A DNA stretch of 64,000 bases from Plazaster borealis (Eukaryota > Echinodermata > Asteroidea > Forcipulatida > Labidiasteridae). Positions within the stretch are counted from its first letter, which is position 1, and each line of letters starts with the position of its first letter. This document shows, one piece after another, positions 59,425-64,000 of this stretch. Location: assembly GCA_021014325.1 (NCBI GenBank), contig CM037459.1, positions 10,759,501 to 10,823,500 of the forward strand. Direction: 5' to 3'. The notes below the pieces were generated by a model. That model was not told where the DNA came from and ran no database searches. It saw nothing but the letters and a program-made list of their open reading frames with translations. Made by a program: the position numbers and the translations under genes.

Positions 59425-59616
59425 CTGCAAGCTGAACATATATACATAGTTGCCGCAATCCGTGACAATAACCTGGACTCCTGATGATAATACTGAAACA
59501 GAACTGCAGTCGGGGATGCAAGAGGGACTGACTGTGCGTCTTCTTTGTTCATAAAGTATCTTGTTTTCGTCCGTAATTGGAGATGTTTGCTCCAAATCCC
59601 TGCTGCCCTCTAGAGT
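59425..59616 (-). CDS. Candidate internal exon of the same unidentified gene
   Basis: 192 nt, 64 codons, phase 0 at both ends. The acceptor CACACCTCTACTTAG sits before 59616, and CAG/GTGAGC, a good donor, ends it at 59425. The encoded segment starts TLEGSRDLEQTSPITDENKI, has a basic YEQRRR, a CIPDCSS loop, and ends SGVQVIVTDCGNYVYMFSLQ. The last part looks like a beta-propeller (WD or similar) blade: a hydrophobic strand, D-x-G-N, then a VYMFSL strand. Joined to the next exon it gives a 98-residue C-terminus. The propeller reading is inference. More upstream exons should lie above 59616. Confidence 0.45.
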
Positions 59617-61227
59617 CTAAGTAGAGGTGTGAAATCGCCAACGAAATTGCACACTTCACGTTGGTGTTTTGTATGGGGGAGCATCAAAACATGGTATGTG
59701 CTCTCGCCGTTTGGACCTTGCTACGAGAAAACTACGTGTCATGTTTAAATTTCCACGAGGGTAGGTACATTCGATGATTGAGTACAACTGACATATGCAG
59801 CACATGTAATATTAACGATGATCTAGTAAACATTTGTGTATCTTCACTGTGATCTTTCCGACAATAATATACAATACTCGTAATATTATGCTCTATGTAT
59901 AATAAGTTGTCCCACAAAAAAATGTATAATACAGAAATATATATATTTTTATATATACAATCTGTAGGGGAGATGGCCTTAGCTTTCGATCCAAACCGGA
60001 CCTTCATCAGAGGCATAAACACAGACACAAAAATATCCATTTATAGCAAAAAGAGGAGCAAAGGATTAGGGTAAGGTATCCATAATGATAATAAATAAAC
60101 AAACGAAAATCAATATTACTTAAATTATAACACATTGAGAAGGCTCTTAGTAGAACAACGAAAACATTTCCTTGGAAGAAGGTTGGGGAAGACAGCGTTC
60201 GGAAAATAAACTCAAACAACGGTTTGTGCAATGAAGTTTCTCAACATGGCAAAAGTCCCGTAGCTCTTCCCTGGATGTCCGCATAGCAATAACGCGGATT
60301 ACTTTACCTCTTTACCACAAGTGCTTGTGATACATGTACTATTCAAAAGTACCAGAATAGTCTTGGTTTTTCTAGTAGGCCTAGCTCAACATACTGCATG
60401 AGGAAAAAAAATTACTTTGCAATAATTTACGGATAAATTTACTTGTTCGGCTCTTCCCGAATTTACTTCATGCCCGGTAGGCATAGGCAGTAACATTCAA
60501 ACAAAAATACAAGAGTCAAAGACTGTTCAATGAGAGGAAATCTGAATAAGAATATTGTCAAAAGAGGGCGGCAAACACCCAAATGATACGCAGACTGGCA
60601 ATGGCCAATGTCTTGTTCTTGTTTTTTCTTTCTTTTTAAGCTTTGATGTTGAGTTAGTAACACAGCGTCCTCTATCGAAGGAGATGGGGAAAACATAGTT
60701 ATTTGGTGTCAGTCTTCACAAAATCAAATACAAATTTAATGGTACCGTTATTTTTAGCAAAACCCCTTGTGCAATTGAAACTTGTGCCATTGCTATTAAG
60801 TTCACGAGTATCCTTCGACAATTGGCAGAAATTCCAACCCTTTCAGGACGTGGGTGGGATAGCTCAATCAACCTCCCCTGTTCACCGATTACCATGAAAT
60901 CAATATTCAATTTCCTCAATTATTTTTAACTACAATTTGAGAGGAAGATTCACTATAACCATGGCAACTTTTGTTTGTTAATCCTTGATTTGCATTTTTC
61001 TAATTTAGAATTAATTACGTTGTTAACATAATGTATGTATATAATTTACTTTCAATTACATTGATGGTACTCATTAGGCCTAATTTGTGATTGTTTTCAA
61101 GGGAGGCGAGTCTAAAACTAAAACGCATCGTGAGCAATTAATAATGCCGTCTAAACCGTAGGTATTTTGTTTGTGTTTGTGAAATGCGATCACAACTGCT
61201 ATTCCTATCAATACCATGATGATGCGT
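59617..61227. other. Non-coding with possible retroelement end
   Basis: Contains the ribozyme-like motif at 59984-60010 and, on the minus strand at 60147-60311, an open frame of about 55 codons (RVIAMRTSREELRDF region) that may be retroelement-derived. The plus segment after an acceptor-like GTTATTTTTAG at 60757 is open in two frames but unassigned. Confidence 0.3.
59984..60010 (-). ncRNA. Hammerhead-core-like motif of a Penelope-like element end
   Basis: On the minus strand CTGATGA is followed by A, then GGTCC / GGATC able to form a 5-bp stem with loop GGTTT, then GAAA. This is the order of the hammerhead core (CUGANGA, stem II, GAAA). Penelope-like retroelements are known to carry such ribozymes. 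An extra A before stem II and no convincing stem III are against activity. Confidence 0.25.
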
Positions 61228-61480
61228 GTCATGGTCGATCTGCGGTTAAGAGCACCGGACTCAAGCTCTGGTGTTTCTGATCAGCAGAGTGTGGTTTCGA
61301 GTCCCGGTCATGACACTTGTATCCTTGAGTAATATAATTTACCGTAATTGCGTTGTCCTTCGGATGGGACATTAAGCCAGGTCCCGTGTACTAGGATTGG
61401 TAGTGCACGTAAAAGAACCCGAGACACTTATCGTGGAGGAGAAGGGGTTAACCCCGGTGTTTCTGGTTCACATAGCAAGC
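61228..61480 (+). mobile_element. tRNA-Leu-derived SINE
   Basis: 61228-61314 folds as a long-variable-arm tRNA: acceptor GTCATGG / TCATGAC and an anticodon arm with loop CTCAAGC (T33, anticodon CAA, Leu). Box B is GGTTTCGAGTCC with one extra T. The body contains GTCCTTCGGATGGGAC, TTAAGCC, TGCACGTAAAAGAACCC and ACTTATCG, a stepwise body common in marine deuterostome SINEs. The 3' end is uncertain. Confidence 0.78.
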
Positions 61481-62296
61481 ACCCTTGTTTGGATGTTTCA
61501 TCAGGCCTGCGAGCCACAGTGATTAAGTTCACTTATGAGGCATCCTTGGGTTTCATTACCAAAAAATATTTAATCATAATAACAAAAATAATTGTGAAGC
61601 ATATTGGTTTCCTACTCCTTGAACCAGGCATGTGGATAATTATCATCACAATGCCCGATCGGAATAGCATTTGGCCATCAAAGCTGGCGGCCACATTGTG
61701 TTACTTTTTTTGTCCGTGAAATTTTTGTAATAGAGGTGACCTCAGAAAGTACAACTTAGGCCTATGTCGTGCTATTGCACGAGTCATTCCAAACATGTTT
61801 GCCAATTTTAACAAATATGTACTAAAACATGACGGGAAATATGAAAAGTACCAACAGACTCCTAATGGTGGGCGTTAAGAAATATGATGTTTGCATCATT
61901 TAGTGTTTGGTTCAAGGAACATGTGGAACGGTTCGTGAAAATCGGCCGCAATCATTTGAAAAACAAAGATTAGGGAATTACCCCCCCCCCGCCACCCAGT
62001 TCGACAGAAGGCTCAGTCATGATAGGGAATTCAATGAGATACGATTTTATTTGTCACCAATGAGGAGAAGGACAAATTGTTCAACCAATCGATGTCTAAA
62101 ATCCAAGTTTTGCTGCTCAAGCAGAAGGAAAAAGGAGTCTCTCATTCTGGAAATTCATATCCAAACAAACAAATTTCACCACATTTTTTTCCCAGCATAA
62201 CTTTATTTGTTTGTTTACTTTTCCTCATTCAGATCATTTGTCATGAGTTGTGTCTGATTGTTGTTTGTTGTTAAACTCTTGTTCTACCAATTGCAG
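61481..62296. other. Intergenic, no supported gene
   Basis: A C-run lies at 61981-61990. Short overlapping frames only. Confidence 0.4.
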
Positions 62297-62577
62297 CGTG
62301 CCGAAAGCGTCTGTTCGAACGCATCTCATCAAGATCGTATTCACAGATCAAATTACACACATTTACACATGACCAGACCAACAACCATCGATTCCGTCTG
62401 GTGTCACGGAGTGCCCATGGAAGCAAAGATCACGAGCATGACGCAACGACTTTTGTGTTTGCAGTGAGCGGACTTTACAATCATCCTCCGATTCCAATGA
62501 TATTGCATTCACCCCACGTGTCGTCTGTACCACTCTGCTCCCTCGACCCCCGTCCTCCTCAATGTCGTCTCACATGA
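62297..62577 (+). CDS. Candidate 3'-terminal exon, unidentified protein
   Basis: A strong acceptor (TTGTTCTACCAATTGCAG) precedes a frame that enters with two bases and runs 92 codons to TGA 62575-62577. It begins CRKRLFERISSRSYSQIK and ends SLDPRPPQCRLT. The segment is basic at the start and Ser/His/Pro-rich later, with no membrane segment, like a cytoplasmic tail following a transmembrane helix. CpG content and GC are higher than in the flanks. It has no ATG of useful length, so it would be missed by start-based searches. The overlapping ATG frame at 62258-62467 is probably a shadow, though it is also open. There is no AATAAA in the next 300 bases. Confidence 0.33.
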
Positions 62578-62888
62578 CTCGCTCCCGGATCTCTATTACA
62601 CAAACCTTCAACAGGTCAATACTATGACATGGAGACGACTCTGGTGGGCATCGACTTATACATTTTTTAGTCATGCCGGGGGGCGACTCAGGGGGGTCGA
62701 CTATAATAAGTGGGACTTTCGTAGCATAGCTAGCCTACAAGTGACGAAACCACCAGAAGAAAGCAAAACGGACCATGGACTATATTATTCAACAAAACAA
62801 AGGGGGGTTGAAAATGTGCGTTATGTGTTCCAAAATGCAGATAGCTATTTAACTTAGTACATGGACTGTTATGGCATATTGTGGCTTA

Positions 62889-63864
62889 AGGCCCTGTCAC
62901 ACCTTGACGTTTTAGCCAGCGTATGCTGACGCATGAAAAAGTTGGCGAATACGCTGGCGTACGTCGAATAAGTTATGGGTAAGTTTTGTATAAGTCAACA
63001 GCACGCTGAAACACGCTGGTATACGTCGTAGTAAGGCGAGGTCGTCGAAAATTTTTGTGCATGCACAGAAATTGTCGGCGTATGCCAGCGTGTGGCTCAT
63101 AAGTCCCGCATAAGTTGTAGGTAAGTAATATGATCGTTGACACACGTTCACACACGTTACTTGTAAGTTAATCATAAGTCGACATACGTAGAGATAATGT
63201 CTACCGTACCCAAAACTTATTTCTAACCTATGAGTAACGTGCTTTGAACCTATGTCAAACTTATCTCCAACGCATATAAACGTATGTAGACGTTTTGACG
63301 TGTTCCGGACGACCACAGAACTTACTAAACGTGTTTCTAACTAACAGCTACCGTATAATGGCGTATTGGCAGCGTTTAGGAGAATTTGTGTATAAAAATG
63401 GGGTTCGCAGGAGGAACCCGTCAGTACTCCTCATCAAGAATCCATTGTCAGCAGATGTCCATGTTCTTCTGAGTTTTCTTCGGCATGACGGATGTTGTTG
63501 TTGTGATGTCTAGTGCAGTTATGATTTGAATCGTCAAGCGGCAGCCTTTATATAGGGTACGACACGTGATCGTCGGCGATACGCTCCGTGCGCTGTGCAT
63601 AAGTTAGACTATCGTTGGTCATAAGTTGTAAACGCCGGCAACACGCTAAGCATTCGTTGGTATTCGTTGGTATAAGTTATATAAACGTTATGGAAACGTT
63701 CTATGTAAGTTACTACTACGGTATGTATACGTCCAACTCGTTATGAATACGCTTTGTACGCTCAAAACTGAAAAAACACAGAAAGTTCAGCGTATGCCAG
63801 CGTTTTAGAAAAATTTTCACACGTCGGCATATGTTAGCTAAAACGTGAAGGTGTGACAGGGCCT
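62889..63864. mobile_element. 976-bp non-autonomous DNA transposon, TTA duplications (PIF/Harbinger-like)
   Basis: Ends AGGCCCTGTCACACCTT and its complement, with the inner ACGTTTTAGC also inverted, and TTA on both sides (62886-62888, 63865-63867). Three-base TWA duplications and G/C-rich ends fit PIF/Harbinger. The interior is packed with variants of ACGCTGG, GCGTATGC, TACGTCG and TAAGTTAT in both orientations. No transposase is encoded; the frames at 62912-63316 and 63295-63513 translate these repeats. Confidence 0.8.
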
Positions 63865-63867
63865 TTA

Positions 63868-64000
63868 CCTAACACAGAACATCTCACAATTAACTCGACG
63901 CACTACCACTGAATTAATAAACCACACACGCACATGTAAACACCTGCAATTGTGAACCTCCTATTGTCCCTCTTCTGTTTGTACCTTAATTTTATGACAA
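63868..64000. other. Non-coding window end
   Basis: Nothing recognisable. Confidence 0.4.

Noticed and set aside
62912..63316. 134-codon minus-strand frame
   Set aside because: Entirely inside the 976-bp transposon and made of its repeated words.

Overview
This is a stretch of AT-rich, intron-bearing animal nuclear DNA. Genes are sparse, with single exons separated by kilobases of non-coding sequence, and dispersed repeats and microsatellites are abundant. The frequent word TAGGCCTA, several families of TTAA-flanked miniature transposons, and tRNA-derived SINEs with the 'stepwise' 3' body seen in marine deuterostomes suggest an echinoderm, plausibly a sea star. That lineage call is inference from composition and remembered repeat style; no search was run.

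The one gene that can be read completely lies on the minus strand between 7853 and 1887. It has three coding exons with canonical splice sites and encodes a 373-residue rhodopsin-class GPCR. The helix-3 region and the rest of the protein match the kisspeptin (GPR54/KISS1R) receptor family best. Its first intron holds two opposite-facing copies of one miniature transposon plus another small element, and a third copy lies just upstream of the start codon.

Elsewhere there are only isolated exon-like frames bounded by plausible splice sites. I could not assign any of them to a family. They are: a possible acidic C-terminus at 471-623 (+); a terminal exon at 12321-12575 (-); a 56-base exon at 46961-47016 (-); a duplicated exon-like block at 48858-49140 (-); a Cys-rich exon at 55799-55921 (+); two linked exons at 58998-59102 and 59425-59616 (-); and a terminal exon at 62297-62577 (+). 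They probably belong to genes running beyond or sparsely through the window.

The repeat landscape is the other main content. Nine elements in three related families begin AGG, end CCT and sit between TTAA duplications (piggyBac-like MITEs). There are small palindromic elements with CACTGCA or CACTCTAAAAA ends, a 976-bp element with TTA duplications at 62889-63864 (PIF/Harbinger-like), a pogo/Tigger-like end at 14730, a truncated CR1/L2-type LINE at 33711, and three tRNA-derived SINEs. A complex locus at 30640-31935 places tRNA-like genes in a ~308-bp unit, in both orientations, between long (TA)n arrays. Six poly-T/poly-G junctions, all in the same orientation, are scattered through the window. 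No rRNA, CRISPR, prokaryotic operon or viral gene was seen.
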